Assembly (NCBI GenBank): GCA_018240465.1
Contig: JAFEFS010000089.1
Span: 46,097 to 110,096 of the forward strand
Source of the DNA: Pseudomonadota bacterium
Lineage (GTDB): Bacteria > Pseudomonadota > Gammaproteobacteria > Xanthomonadales > Rhodanobacteraceae
Length of the DNA stretch: 64,000 nt
Direction of reading: 5' to 3'
Numbering within the stretch: the stretch's first letter is position 1; each line of letters opens with the position of its first letter. Shown piece by piece: positions 24,472-32,193 of the stretch. The notes under the pieces are model-generated. The model did not search any database. It worked only from the letters and a program-made list of their open reading frames with translations, and was not told where the DNA came from. The position numbers were made by a program, and so were the translations under genes.

Positions 24472-25782
24472 ATGAAAGGCTTCACTCGCCATCTGTATTT
24501 CTGGGTACTGGTCGGCATCTTCCTCGGCGGCCTGCTCGGCTGGCTGTTCGGCGATGCGAATCCGGTCATCGCCGGCGTCGCATTCAAGGCGTCCTCGCTG
24601 AAGTGGCTCGGCGACCTGTTCATCGGGCTGGTCAAGATGCTGATCTCGCCGGTGATCTTCCTCACCGTCGTGCTCGGCATTGCCGGCATGAACGACATGA
24701 AGAAAGTCGGCCGCGTCGGCGGCAAGGCGCTGCTGTATTTCGAGGTCGTCTCGACCATCGCGCTCGCGGTGGGTCTGTTCGTGATGAAGGTGGTCAAGCC
24801 CGGACAAGGCCTGCACATCGACCCGGCCACACTCGATGCGAAGGCGATCGCGAACTACGCCAGGGCGGCGAGCGAGCAATCCACGGCCGAGTTCATCCTG
24901 CACATCGTGCCGAAAACCTTCCTCGACGCATTCACGGCGAACGGCGACCTGCTTCAGGTGCTGCTGATCGCGATCCTGTTCGGCTTCGTCCTCTCGCGCC
25001 TCGGCGAAACCGGCCAGACCGTGTACCGATTCTTCGAGGTCTGCTCGAAGGTGCTGTTCGGCATGATCAACCTCGTCATGAAGGTCGCGCCACTCGGCGC
25101 GTTCGGCGCGATGGCCTTCACGATCGGCAAGTACGGCATCGGCACGATCGTCAACATGGCCCAGCTTGTCGGCCTGTTTTACGTCACCGCAGCGCTGTTC
25201 GTCGTCGTCGTGCTCGGCCTGGTCGCGCATTTCACCGGCTTCTCGATCCTGCGCTTCCTCAACTACATCAAGTCCGAGCTGCTGATCGTGCTCGGCACGA
25301 GTTCGTCGGAAAGCGCGCTGGTGCCGCTGATGGAAAAGCTCGAGCGCCTCGGCTGCTCGAAATCGGTGGTCGGCCTCGTCGTACCGTCGGGTTATTCGTT
25401 CAATCTCGACGGCACCAACATCTACATGACGATGGCTTCGCTGTTCATCGCGCAGGCGCTCGACATCGACCTGAGCTGGAGCCAGGAACTGGCCCTGCTC
25501 GGCGTGGCGATGCTGACCAGCAAGGGTGCGTCGGGCGTCACCGGTGCGGGCTTCATCACGCTCGCGGCGACGCTGGCCGTGGTGCCGAGCATTCCGGTCG
25601 CGGGCATGGCGCTGATCCTCGGCATCGACCGCTTCATGAGCGAGTGTCGCGCGCTGACCAACTTCATCGGCAACGGCGTGGCGACGATCGTCGTGTCGAA
25701 GTGGGAAGGCGAACTCGATGCTGCGACGCTGCAGCGCGAGCTGGCTGATCCCAGCTTCGTCGAGAAAGCGGAAGTGGCGTAA
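24472..25782 (+). CDS. dctA: Dicarboxylate/amino acid:cation symporter
   Basis: The 436-residue protein is a DAACS-family secondary transporter. It shows the family serine-rich and NMDGT-like motifs: [38 protein letters not shown] and [19 protein letters not shown], with about eight membrane segments and two re-entrant loops. It likely imports C4-dicarboxylates such as succinate with sodium or protons; glutamate or aspartate cannot be excluded. ATG at 24472 ([15 protein letters not shown]) is the family start. The 176 bp ahead of it hold no recognised gene. Confidence 0.9.
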   Translation: MKGFTRHLYFWVLVGIFLGGLLGWLFGDANPVIAGVAFKASSLKWLGDLFIGLVKMLISPVIFLTVVLGIAGMNDMKKVGRVGGKALLYFEVVSTIALAVGLFVMKVVKPGQGLHIDPATLDAKAIANYARAASEQSTAEFILHIVPKTFLDAFTANGDLLQVLLIAILFGFVLSRLGETGQTVYRFFEVCSKVLFGMINLVMKVAPLGAFGAMAFTIGKYGIGTIVNMAQLVGLFYVTAALFVVVVLGLVAHFTGFSILRFLNYIKSELLIVLGTSSSESALVPLMEKLERLGCSKSVVGLVVPSGYSFNLDGTNIYMTMASLFIAQALDIDLSWSQELALLGVAMLTSKGASGVTGAGFITLAATLAVVPSIPVAGMALILGIDRFMSECRALTNFIGNGVATIVVSKWEGELDAATLQRELADPSFVEKAEVA

Positions 25783-25793
25783 CGCCGCGACTC

Positions 25794-25823
25794 GTCATTC
25801 CCGCGTTTTCTGGCGGGAATGAC
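25794..25823. repeat. REP-like inverted repeat / bidirectional terminator
   Basis: GTCATTCCCGC (25794-25804) is the exact inverse complement of GCGGGAATGAC (25813-25823), giving an 11-bp stem with an eight-base loop. It lies between the convergent dctA and TetR genes and belongs to the widespread GTCATTCCCGC repeat type. A related element is at 27823-27853. Confidence 0.7.
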
Positions 25824-25840
25824 AGCAAAGGGATCCGTGT

Positions 25841-26488
25841 TCAGCTCAAGTGCGCCTCGATCAACGCGCGCGCCGCCTTCGCGATCGAAGTGACCGGGCC
25901 GGAATTGTTCGGGAAGGTCAGGCGCGTGTAGTAGCCGCCTTCGAGCAGCAGCATCAGCGCATCACCGAGCGAATCGGGCTCGCGCGCGCCCATCTCGCGC
26001 GCATACCTGCGCAGGCGACGGCGGATCTCGGCCTTGTAGTCGTGCACGATCGCGTTGAGCCTGTCGTTGTCCTCGGGGATTTCGACCGCGGCATTGCCGA
26101 GCGCACAGCCGCGGCTCGAGCGACAGCAGTCGGATTTCGACCTGGCTTTGGCCAGATCGACCACGGCCTGCATCAGCACCTCGACCTGGCGGCGCGCATT
26201 GCCCGCGTGCGGCGCGACGGCCTCGTCCCACCATTGCCAGTAGCCGCGCTCCTGGTCCCTGAGGTATTCGGCGACCAGATCGTCCTTTGACGGGAATGCG
26301 CGATAGAAACTCATCTTGTTGGTGCCGGCGTCCTCGACGATCGCGTCGACGCAGACGCCGCGGATGCCGTGGCGATAGAACAGGTCGGCGGCGGAATCGC
26401 GGATGCGGTCGCGCACGCGCGGCTTTTCGCCGCGCGCCGGCACCTCGCTCGCCACCGAAACCGCGGCAGCGGTTGATTTCGCGGACAT
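25841..26488 (-). CDS. TetR/AcrR-family transcriptional regulator
   Basis: The 215-residue protein has an N-terminal helix-turn-helix (RDRIRDSAADLFYRHGIRGV ... GTNKMSFYRAFPSKDDLVAEYL, residues ~25-75) and a ligand-binding C-terminal domain with three cysteines in CCRSSRGCAL. It is divergently arranged with a broken RND-efflux adaptor gene, the usual layout for a local efflux repressor. The intergenic region contains two related operator-like sites. With the pump gone, its remaining targets are unknown; self-repression is likely (inference). Confidence 0.88.
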   Translation of the reverse strand: MSAKSTAAAVSVASEVPARGEKPRVRDRIRDSAADLFYRHGIRGVCVDAIVEDAGTNKMSFYRAFPSKDDLVAEYLRDQERGYWQWWDEAVAPHAGNARRQVEVLMQAVVDLAKARSKSDCCRSSRGCALGNAAVEIPEDNDRLNAIVHDYKAEIRRRLRRYAREMGAREPDSLGDALMLLLEGGYYTRLTFPNNSGPVTSIAKAARALIEAHLS

Positions 26489-26510
26489 GGCACAAACTCC
26501 TGTTGAGGGG

Positions 26511-26555
26511 TTAGTGACCGGTAAGTAATATATTCAAACGTTACTAACCAGTAAC
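26511..26555. promoter_or_regulatory. Paired operator-like sites for the TetR regulator
   Basis: TTACTAACCAGTAA (26541-26554, inside the perfect palindrome GTTACT-AACC-AGTAAC at 26540-26555) and the related TTAGTGACCGGTAA (26511-26524) lie 30 bp apart, about three helical turns. Both sit in the gap between the TetR gene and the RND remnant, and both are AT-rich against a GC-rich background. Binding by the TetR protein is inferred. Confidence 0.6.
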
Positions 26556-26654
26556 ACACGTTGTGGCAGCTTCGTGCAGGCCGGTACTCAAGTCAAGGCG
26601 CCGCGCAGCAGGGATCACGGCCGGTTCAGCCCGCAAGAATAAAAGGAGACTGCC

Positions 26655-26942
26655 ATGCAGTACCCGAAATTCGTCAAGACCGGCATCGTTCTGACCGTGC
26701 TCACCGCGGCGGCGCTGGCAGGCTGTTCGCAGTCCTAGGCCATGGCGCCCGCGCCCACGGTCAGCGTCGCCGAGGTCGTGGCCAGGCCGCTGCGCGACTG
26801 CGAGGAGTTCACCGGCCGGCACGAACCGGTCACCACGGTGCAGATCCAGCCGCGCGTCGGCGGCTTCATCGAGTCGGCGCAATTCGCCGAAGGTGCGCAG
26901 GTAAAGAAAGGTCAGGTACTGTTCCGCATTGATCCGCGCCCG
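26655..26942 (+). pseudogene. Remnant of an RND efflux periplasmic adaptor (AcrA/MexA-like)
   Basis: An ATG at 26655 with AAGGAG upstream opens a lipoprotein signal (ALAGCSQS) that hits an in-frame TAG at 26736-26738. The same frame continues as PAPTVSVAEVVARPLRD and VQIQPRVGGFIESAQFAEGA, then KKGQVLFRIDPRP, the typical N-terminal hairpin entry of MexA/AcrA adaptors. Recognisable homology stops near 26942, about 95 codons into a gene normally near 380-400. No inner-membrane pump or outer-membrane factor follows. Both a nonsense codon and a large 3' deletion are present, so the gene is dead. A short protein from ATG 26742 is possible but would lack signal and functional domains. Confidence 0.85.
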
Positions 26943-27133
26943 GCGCGCATGCTGATCGGGTTTGGCTGCGGGAAATCGGACCGTCCGCGACAGCGGCGAC
27001 ACGCGACGCGTGTGGCGGACGGGCCACTTCCCCGCCGACCCGGCGGCAAGGCGAAACCGCTCGCGCATCGCCCGCGCAGACGGGGCATTTGCGCCTTGCA
27101 CCCAACGCCACGGCCCCTGCGCGCGCGCAATGG

Positions 27134-27163
27134 AATTTGTACGCCAAATTAGCGCCGCGCTAA
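27134..27163. promoter_or_regulatory. Two overlapping palindromes upstream of the cysteine-dioxygenase-like gene
   Basis: AATTTG-TACGC-CAAATT (27134-27150) and TTAGCG-CCG-CGCTAA (27149-27163) are both perfect and sit 17-46 bases ahead of the ATG at 27180. Such a tandem is suggestive of regulator binding sites in the promoter. No regulator is assigned. The 237 bp between the RND remnant and this gene otherwise contain no recognised feature except another perfect palindrome at 26999-27013. Confidence 0.45.
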
Positions 27164-27179
27164 CGCCGGGCATGGTCGA

Positions 27180-27803
27180 ATGGCGACACTCGAATCGACC
27201 GTGGATTCCCTCATGTCCCATCCTCAAATCGCAATCGCGGCCAGTTGGAGCCGCGCGCTGCGCGAAGTCACCGACGGCCTCGGCGGCGAGATCGCGCCGA
27301 AAGACGTCAGCGAACTGCGCGGCGCACTGACCTCGCTGGTCTGGGCCGAAGGTTGCCCTCGTGCCGCCTCATTCTTTTCCGACGCGCACGCGCCGCGCTA
27401 CCGCCGCCAACTCATCGCCGCAGCGCCCGATCGTTCGTACACGATGCTGCTGATCGCCTGGCCCGCAGGCTACGTCACGCCGCTGCACGACCATGCCGGA
27501 CTGTGGGGCATCGAACTCGTGCTCGACGGCGCCCTGCAGGTCGAGGAATACTTCAGTGACGGTGACGCGGAGCAACCCACGCTGCAACCGCATCGCACGC
27601 TGATGCTCGGTTCCGGCGACGCAGCCGTATTCATCGATCCGGCCTACGTGCACCGCTGCCGCAATCTTTCCGCACACCAGCCCGCGCTGTCGCTGCACGT
27701 CTACGGCGGCGACCTCCACCGCTATCAGAGCTTCGTCGAGGTCAGCGGCAGTCTCTACCATGTCGCGCGGCAACAGGCCATGCTCGACGCGGTATCGATC
27801 TGA
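27180..27803 (+). CDS. Cysteine dioxygenase-like cupin protein
   Basis: The 207-residue protein resembles type I cysteine dioxygenases, non-haem iron cupins that oxidise thiols such as cysteine or 3-mercaptopropionate to sulfinates. The first cupin motif TPLHDHAGLWGIELVLDGAL supplies two iron-ligand histidines and an acidic residue position, and PAYVHRCRNLSAHQPALSLH supplies the third His region. Length matches bacterial CDO (~200). A second ATG at 27213 is possible; 27180 keeps the longer N-terminal helix. It is flanked by the RND remnant and, convergently, tonB. Confidence 0.8.
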   Translation: MATLESTVDSLMSHPQIAIAASWSRALREVTDGLGGEIAPKDVSELRGALTSLVWAEGCPRAASFFSDAHAPRYRRQLIAAAPDRSYTMLLIAWPAGYVTPLHDHAGLWGIELVLDGALQVEEYFSDGDAEQPTLQPHRTLMLGSGDAAVFIDPAYVHRCRNLSAHQPALSLHVYGGDLHRYQSFVEVSGSLYHVARQQAMLDAVSI

Positions 27804-27822
27804 CCAGCAAACAAAGTCCACT

Positions 27823-27853
27823 GGTCATCCCGGCATGCATTGCCGGAATGACC
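27823..27853. repeat. REP-like inverted repeat / bidirectional terminator
   Basis: GGTCATCCCGGCA (27823-27835) faces TGCCGGAATGACC (27841-27853), forming a 13-base stem with one mismatch and a five-base loop, between the convergent cysteine-dioxygenase-like and tonB genes. It shares the GTCATxCC core with the element at 25794-25823. Confidence 0.65.
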
Positions 27854-27857
27854 GATG

Positions 27858-28544
27858 CTATAGCGGCAACGTGAAACTGACCGGCACGCGCGCCCGGCCG
27901 GCACAGGCAACGCCGCCGCGCATGCCGGGCTTGAACTTCCATTTCATCACCGCCTCGCGCGCGGCGCGGTCGAGATCGCGCGAGCCGCTGGACTTGTCGA
28001 CCTCGATTTCCTTGACCTCGCCGTCCTCGCCGACGAGTACGCGCAGAATCACCGTGCCTTCGATGCGGTTGCGCAGCGCGATGGGCGGATACGGGATCCG
28101 CGTCTGCGTACCGTAGGTCAAAGCGGTCGGCGCGGCGTCTGCCGCGTCGCTGCCGGAGGACACGGTCGGCGCTGGCCCATCCGCAGGCGCGACGATCGAA
28201 ACGACCGATGTCGCCGGCTGCATCGGCACGGGTTGGGCAATCGGCGCGGTGATCGTGATCCGTGGTACCGGCGGCGGGGTTTTCTTGACCTTCACCGGCG
28301 GCTGCGGCAACGCGAGTTCGGGCTTGATCTGCTCGGGCGGCCTCAGCCAGATCGGCGGCTCGCTGCGGGTAGCATTGCTGATGCGCTGCAGCTGCATCGC
28401 CACGGGGGGAATCAGCAGCGACAGCGCCAGCGCGAGATGCAGTGAGAAACTTCCCGACCATGCCGAAATGCGCCGCCAACTCAGGGCCGGCAACTGATCG
28501 CCGTGCGGAAATGCAGGTGCGGAAACCAAGGCAAGCACCGTCAT
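27858..28544 (-). CDS. TonB-family energy transducer
   Basis: The 228-residue protein has one membrane anchor (FSLHLALALSLLIPPVAMQL, residues ~30-50) and a proline-rich periplasmic spacer (residues ~70-130). The C-terminal TonB domain contains RIPYPPIALRNRIEGTVILR and ends in VMKWKFKPGMRGG and VSFTLPL. TonB proteins pass proton-motive energy to outer-membrane receptors such as the one at 34536. The ATG at 28544 has AAGGAG six bases upstream. No exbB/exbD genes are adjacent. It is an orphan TonB among possibly several in the genome (inference). Confidence 0.88.
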   Translation of the reverse strand: MTVLALVSAPAFPHGDQLPALSWRRISAWSGSFSLHLALALSLLIPPVAMQLQRISNATRSEPPIWLRPPEQIKPELALPQPPVKVKKTPPPVPRITITAPIAQPVPMQPATSVVSIVAPADGPAPTVSSGSDAADAAPTALTYGTQTRIPYPPIALRNRIEGTVILRVLVGEDGEVKEIEVDKSSGSRDLDRAAREAVMKWKFKPGMRGGVACAGRARVPVSFTLPL

Positions 28545-28661
28545 GACGGACTCCTTGAGCGTTGGCGCGGCATTCCGGCAACCGCGCGTCGGATCGACCA
28601 TCGGCGCGAGCTACGCTAGCAAGCGCGGCGACAACGGCGCATCACGATTTTCGTGAATCGA

Positions 28662-29261
28662 TCAGGCCGCCCGGGTAGCCGGCAACGAAGCGCGATCGAT
28701 GCACCGGAAGCGCAGCACGGACGCGCCGAGTCCGAAAACCGCGCCGAAAGCGTGCGCCTGCCAGACGACGCGCACCGCGCCAGAAAGACCGGACGCATTC
28801 GCGACGAAGCCGGTTGCTTCGCACAGTGTCTTCAACGCGAAGATGCCGGCCAATGCAATCAGCGGCGCACGCGTCGCGGCGGACTCCTGCCACAGCAACA
28901 GACCCAGAGCCGCGCCGAATGCGGCACATAAGCCGGACGCACCGCGATAGGTGGCAAGCCCCGGCGCGCCGAAGTTCAGCGAAAGCGACAGCAACGGCGG
29001 CAGACACAGCAGCATCGCGGCGAGCAGGCGCCGCCCGCTGCGCATCTCGATGGCTGCGGCGAGTGCAAACGCGGCGATCAAATCCACGCCGGCATGGCGC
29101 GCGGAAAAGTGCACGACGTGGCCGCTCCACGCGCGCCACCACTCGCCCGCGGCGAGCGCATCGTGGTCGTATTCCATCGCCAGGCGCAGCGGCTCCGGCA
29201 CCAGCGCAAGCGCGATGCCGATCGCCGGCAGCGCAAGCGCGAGCAGCGGCAACCTACGCAT
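28662..29261 (-). CDS. rrtA: Rhombosortase
   Basis: Rhombosortases are rhomboid-like intramembrane serine proteases thought to process proteins with a C-terminal GlyGly-CTERM signal. The 199-residue protein has about six membrane segments. It carries the family start motif WWRAWSGHVVHFSARHAGVD, a YRGASGLCAAFG segment supplying the serine, and WQAHAFGAVFG supplying the catalytic histidine. Its start overlaps the end of the upstream rhombotarget lipoprotein gene by eight bases. The co-encoded lipoprotein ends in the matching sorting signal, which strongly supports the call. Confidence 0.88.
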   Translation of the reverse strand: MRRLPLLALALPAIGIALALVPEPLRLAMEYDHDALAAGEWWRAWSGHVVHFSARHAGVDLIAAFALAAAIEMRSGRRLLAAMLLCLPPLLSLSLNFGAPGLATYRGASGLCAAFGAALGLLLWQESAATRAPLIALAGIFALKTLCEATGFVANASGLSGAVRVVWQAHAFGAVFGLGASVLRFRCIDRASLPATRAA

Positions 29262-30102
29262 GTCGCCGCTGCGTGAATGCAAGCGCAGCCAGAACACAGG
29301 CACCGAGCAGCCCGATCCAGCCCGCGTCACCGCCGCCGCTGTAGCCGGCCCTGTTCTCGATCTTCACCTGCGCATCGTGCTTCGAGCGTTCGCGGAAATC
29401 GTCCATCGCCGTCTTCAACTGCGGAATCAGATCCTCGACGGCCTTCGTGTAGCTCTCGTCCTGCGCGTGGCGCGCGCGTTCGCTGAAACTCGCGAGCGTG
29501 CCGCTGCCTTTCACGCGGCTCGAACCCGGCGCGCGGAACAGCAGCTTGCGACTCGCGACGTCGAACACCGACGCATCGACGAGCGTCTGCACGTCGTACT
29601 TGTCGCCGCGGATCACGTAGGCGCCGACGATGGTCCAGTACAGCATCGCCGCCGCGCGCGTGTCGTTGAACTGCACCTGGTCGTACGACAGCAGCGCGAT
29701 GATCTCGATGTTGAACAGACGCGCGACCTGATCGAGGTTGTCGAAGCCGCCGCGCGCGTGCAGGTAGTTCGACGGAATCACCTCGATATTGCCGATGTAC
29801 GGATAATGCGCGAACACTGCCTTGACGCGCTCGAGCAGCAAGCGCCGGGCCTGCTCGGACGCGCCTGCATCCCACTGCCCGCCCGGCACGAAGGCGATGC
29901 CGACGCGCACCGGCGGTCGCAGTGTCGTCGTGCCCGGCTGCAGTTGCGGCGCTTCGCTCGCGTTCGGATAGAGATAGTCGACGACGCTCGCGGCGCGATG
30001 TTCCTGCTGCGGGCGGAACAACGTCGCGCAGCCGGCAAACGCAAGCATTGCCGCTGCCACGGCGAACTTCCACAGCAACGAACTATTCGACCTTGCGCGC
30101 AT
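29254..30102 (-). CDS. Rhombotarget lipoprotein with GlyGly-CTERM sorting signal
   Basis: The 282-residue protein has a lipoprotein signal (AAAMLAFAGC, lipid-modified Cys at ~24) and a globular domain starting RPQQEHRAASVVDYLYPN. Its C-terminus reads YSGGGDAGWIGLLGACVLA followed by a short stretch and QRRHA: a GG motif, a hydrophobic helix and a basic tail, which is the GlyGly-CTERM signal. It thus has membrane attachment at both ends before processing. The gene overlaps the rhombosortase gene (8 bases) and the hydrolase gene (20 bases), so the pair is a dedicated enzyme-substrate unit. ATG 30102 gives the signal peptide directly. Function of the globular domain is unknown. Confidence 0.88.
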   Translation of the reverse strand: MRARSNSSLLWKFAVAAAMLAFAGCATLFRPQQEHRAASVVDYLYPNASEAPQLQPGTTTLRPPVRVGIAFVPGGQWDAGASEQARRLLLERVKAVFAHYPYIGNIEVIPSNYLHARGGFDNLDQVARLFNIEIIALLSYDQVQFNDTRAAAMLYWTIVGAYVIRGDKYDVQTLVDASVFDVASRKLLFRAPGSSRVKGSGTLASFSERARHAQDESYTKAVEDLIPQLKTAMDDFRERSKHDAQVKIENRAGYSGGGDAGWIGLLGACVLAALAFTQRRHA

Positions 30103-30934
30103 TGCGCATCTCCTCGTTGTCGGATGATGGGGAATCCAGCAGACCTTGCGCCGCAAGCCACGCCGGAAGGCGCCCGGCGAACAGGCCGCGATCGATCTCG
30201 TGGCCGCGATCCAATGCGACGAACTCGCCGCGTTTCGATGCCGCGCCGAGACGCTGCCCCATCGCGAACGGGATGATCCTGTCCCCGCGGCCGTGCTCGA
30301 CGTAAACCGGTTCGGAAAATTCCCGCACGCGCGCCAGCGTGTCGAAGGGATAGCGCAGCAGGAAACCCGGCAGCAGGTAACGGTGCGCGATGTCCTTCAG
30401 CGAGGTGTAGGTCGACAGCAGCACCAGCGCGCACAGCGGACGGCGCCGCGTCAACTCGCCGGCGACGCCGCCGCCGATCGAATAGCCCATCGCGACGATG
30501 CGTTGAACGTCGACACCGGGCTCGCGCGCCAGCCAGTCGTAGGCGAGTTCGGCGCTTTCGCGAAGTTGCGCATAGTTCGGCTCGCCGTCGGCGCCGCCGT
30601 AGCCCGGATATTCGAGCTGGAGCACCGACACGCCGGCACGGACGAGCGGCGGCATCGCCGCGAACGAATTTTCCACGCGCTCGAAATTGCCGTGCAGGTA
30701 GAGAATCGCGGTGTGGGTTTGCACGCCTGCCGGCGCCGGCCAGTACACCGCGCGCACCTTGCCGAACGATGCGGGCAATTCGACCAGATGCGCGCCCGAC
30801 GGAAGCCCAACGCCGAGTGCGTGACGTTCGCCTGACGCCGCAGGAAACAGGATCGATTGCTGCTTGGCGTACATCACGCCGCCGTACAGCGGATACAGAA
30901 GCACCAGTGGCAGGATGCAGACGCGCAGTTTCAT
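30083..30934 (-). CDS. Membrane-anchored alpha/beta hydrolase
   Basis: The 283-residue protein starts with one membrane segment (MKLRVCILPLVLLYPLYGG). The alpha/beta hydrolase fold follows: AILYLHGNFE (oxyanion region), LEYPGYGGADGEPN, nucleophile elbow AMGYSIGGGVAGE, VEHGRGDRIIPF (Asp) and LDRGHEIDRG (His). It resembles the BEM46/YqkD-like serine hydrolases. It is the first gene of the hydrolase-rhombotarget-rhombosortase operon, and its 3' end overlaps the lipoprotein gene by 20 bases. The substrate is unknown. It is divergent from the XRE regulator. Confidence 0.85.
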   Translation of the reverse strand: MKLRVCILPLVLLYPLYGGVMYAKQQSILFPAASGERHALGVGLPSGAHLVELPASFGKVRAVYWPAPAGVQTHTAILYLHGNFERVENSFAAMPPLVRAGVSVLQLEYPGYGGADGEPNYAQLRESAELAYDWLAREPGVDVQRIVAMGYSIGGGVAGELTRRRPLCALVLLSTYTSLKDIAHRYLLPGFLLRYPFDTLARVREFSEPVYVEHGRGDRIIPFAMGQRLGAASKRGEFVALDRGHEIDRGLFAGRLPAWLAAQGLLDSPSSDNEEMRNARKVE

Positions 30935-31026
30935 GGGATGTGCGCTCGACGATGGCGAACAAAGTCGATGCAAGACCCGTCCCGCTGCAAATCGCGACGC
31001 GTACCGCGCACGATGCGGTTCGTCGG

Positions 31027-31043
31027 GTATCATCTCTTGATAC
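31027..31043. promoter_or_regulatory. Perfect palindrome upstream of the XRE regulator
   Basis: GTATCA-TCTCT-TGATAC is a perfect inverted repeat 17 bases ahead of the regulator start and 92 bases ahead of the divergent hydrolase start. It is a plausible operator for autoregulation by the helix-turn-helix protein and for control of the rhombosortase operon (inference). Confidence 0.5.
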
Positions 31044-31059
31044 TTTTCCGGTCCCGGCC

Positions 31060-31791
31060 ATGAGCACGAGCGCAACCCTGCTGCAATCGATCCGCGCAAC
31101 GCTGCGCGAACGCGGCATGACCTATCGTCAGCTCGCCGCCAAGATCGGCATCAGCGAGCCGACGGTGAAGCGCGACCTGTCACGCGGCGACTTCTCGCTG
31201 AGTCGGCTCGATGCGATCTGTGCCGCGCTCGACGTGTCGCTTACCGACCTGCTGCAGGCGCCGCCGGCGAAGAGCCTGCTCACCCAGCTCAGCGAAGCAC
31301 AGGAGCGCGCGCTGGTGCGCAACCCGCAGTTGCTGCTCGTCGCCTACCTGCTGGCCAACGACTGGAAGTGGGGTGAGATCACCGCGACCTTCGACTTCGA
31401 CGACAACACGCTGACTTCGGCGTTGCTCAAGCTCGATGCGCTGCGCATCGTCAACTTCCGCCCGCCGCGGCGCGTCGGCAAGCTCACCGCGCGCAACTTC
31501 GCCTGGCGCAAGGACGGCCCGGTGCACGAGTTTTTCCTCGCCCGCGTCGCGCCCGAATTCCTGCGCGCGCGCTTCGACGGCCCGCTCGACGAACTGCGCC
31601 TGATCGGCGGCATGCTGTCGACGGCCTCACGCGCGCACATCAAAGCCGCGATCGAACGCGTGGCGCAGGAATTCGAGGACCTCGCCCACCGCGACGCGCG
31701 CCTGCCGCTCGACGCCAAGGACGGCTGCACCGCGCTGTTCGCGTTCCGCCAGTGGGAGTTTTCCGAGTTCACGCGACTGCGGCGGCGATGA
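31060..31791 (+). CDS. XRE-family helix-turn-helix regulator
   Basis: The 243-residue protein has a Cro/CI-type helix-turn-helix at residues ~8-65 (GMTYRQLAAKIGISEPTVKR, SLSRLDAICAALDVSLTDLL). A larger C-terminal part of unknown fold follows, probably for ligand binding or dimerisation. It is divergently transcribed from the hydrolase/rhombotarget/rhombosortase operon with a palindrome between them, so it may regulate that operon. ATG at 31060 starts just before the first helix. Confidence 0.85.
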   Translation: MSTSATLLQSIRATLRERGMTYRQLAAKIGISEPTVKRDLSRGDFSLSRLDAICAALDVSLTDLLQAPPAKSLLTQLSEAQERALVRNPQLLLVAYLLANDWKWGEITATFDFDDNTLTSALLKLDALRIVNFRPPRRVGKLTARNFAWRKDGPVHEFFLARVAPEFLRARFDGPLDELRLIGGMLSTASRAHIKAAIERVAQEFEDLAHRDARLPLDAKDGCTALFAFRQWEFSEFTRLRRR

Positions 31792-31824
31792 CGAAGGATA
31801 TTTCTCGTCACAGATGAAAGCGCC

Positions 31825-32172
31825 GTGCGCAAGCGTCCGCGCCGGCTCACGCTGCGCGAGTGTGCGAGGCTGATGGGATTCCCGCCTTCGTTCAAGATTC
31901 CGGTGAGTGATACGCAGGCGTACAAGCCATTTTCGCAAAGGGGCGTCTACAAGCACGAGAGCGAAGATCTCTTTTGCTTCGAACATATCCAAGACAAGCC
32001 AATCAACTTCGTTTGGACGATTGTCGAATCCGGAATTGGAGACGACGGTACTTGGTATGCGTCTCCGGGGATTCACTACGTGAACAGACTCGGCTACGTC
32101 ATGACGAAAAAGGCTTGGATAGACGACACGCTTGACGCAATCTACTTCGCCGGCGAGTTCGATCCCGTGTGA
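31825..32172 (+). pseudogene. Chimeric fragment: C-terminus of a cytosine-5 DNA methyltransferase joined to an unrelated tail
   Basis: A GTG-started frame of 115 codons begins [20 protein letters not shown] then PVSDTQAYK, which is the conserved C-terminal end (motif IX-X region) of Dcm-type cytosine-5 methyltransferases. All upstream catalytic motifs are missing. After about residue 33 the sequence changes to an unrelated hydrophilic stretch, beginning [20 protein letters not shown] and ending [12 protein letters not shown], that I do not recognise. Base composition is lower in GC than the neighbours. It looks like the scar of a lost restriction-modification system. The tail could be a real small protein; its function is unknown. 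Confidence 0.7.
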
Positions 32173-32193
32173 ATTGATGATCCTGCAATCGCG

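Noticed and set aside
26742..27152. A functional short RND adaptor gene starting at ATG 26742
   Set aside because: It lacks the signal peptide, the lipoyl half and the beta-barrel; homology ends near 26942 and the remainder is unrelated, so it is a pseudogene remnant.
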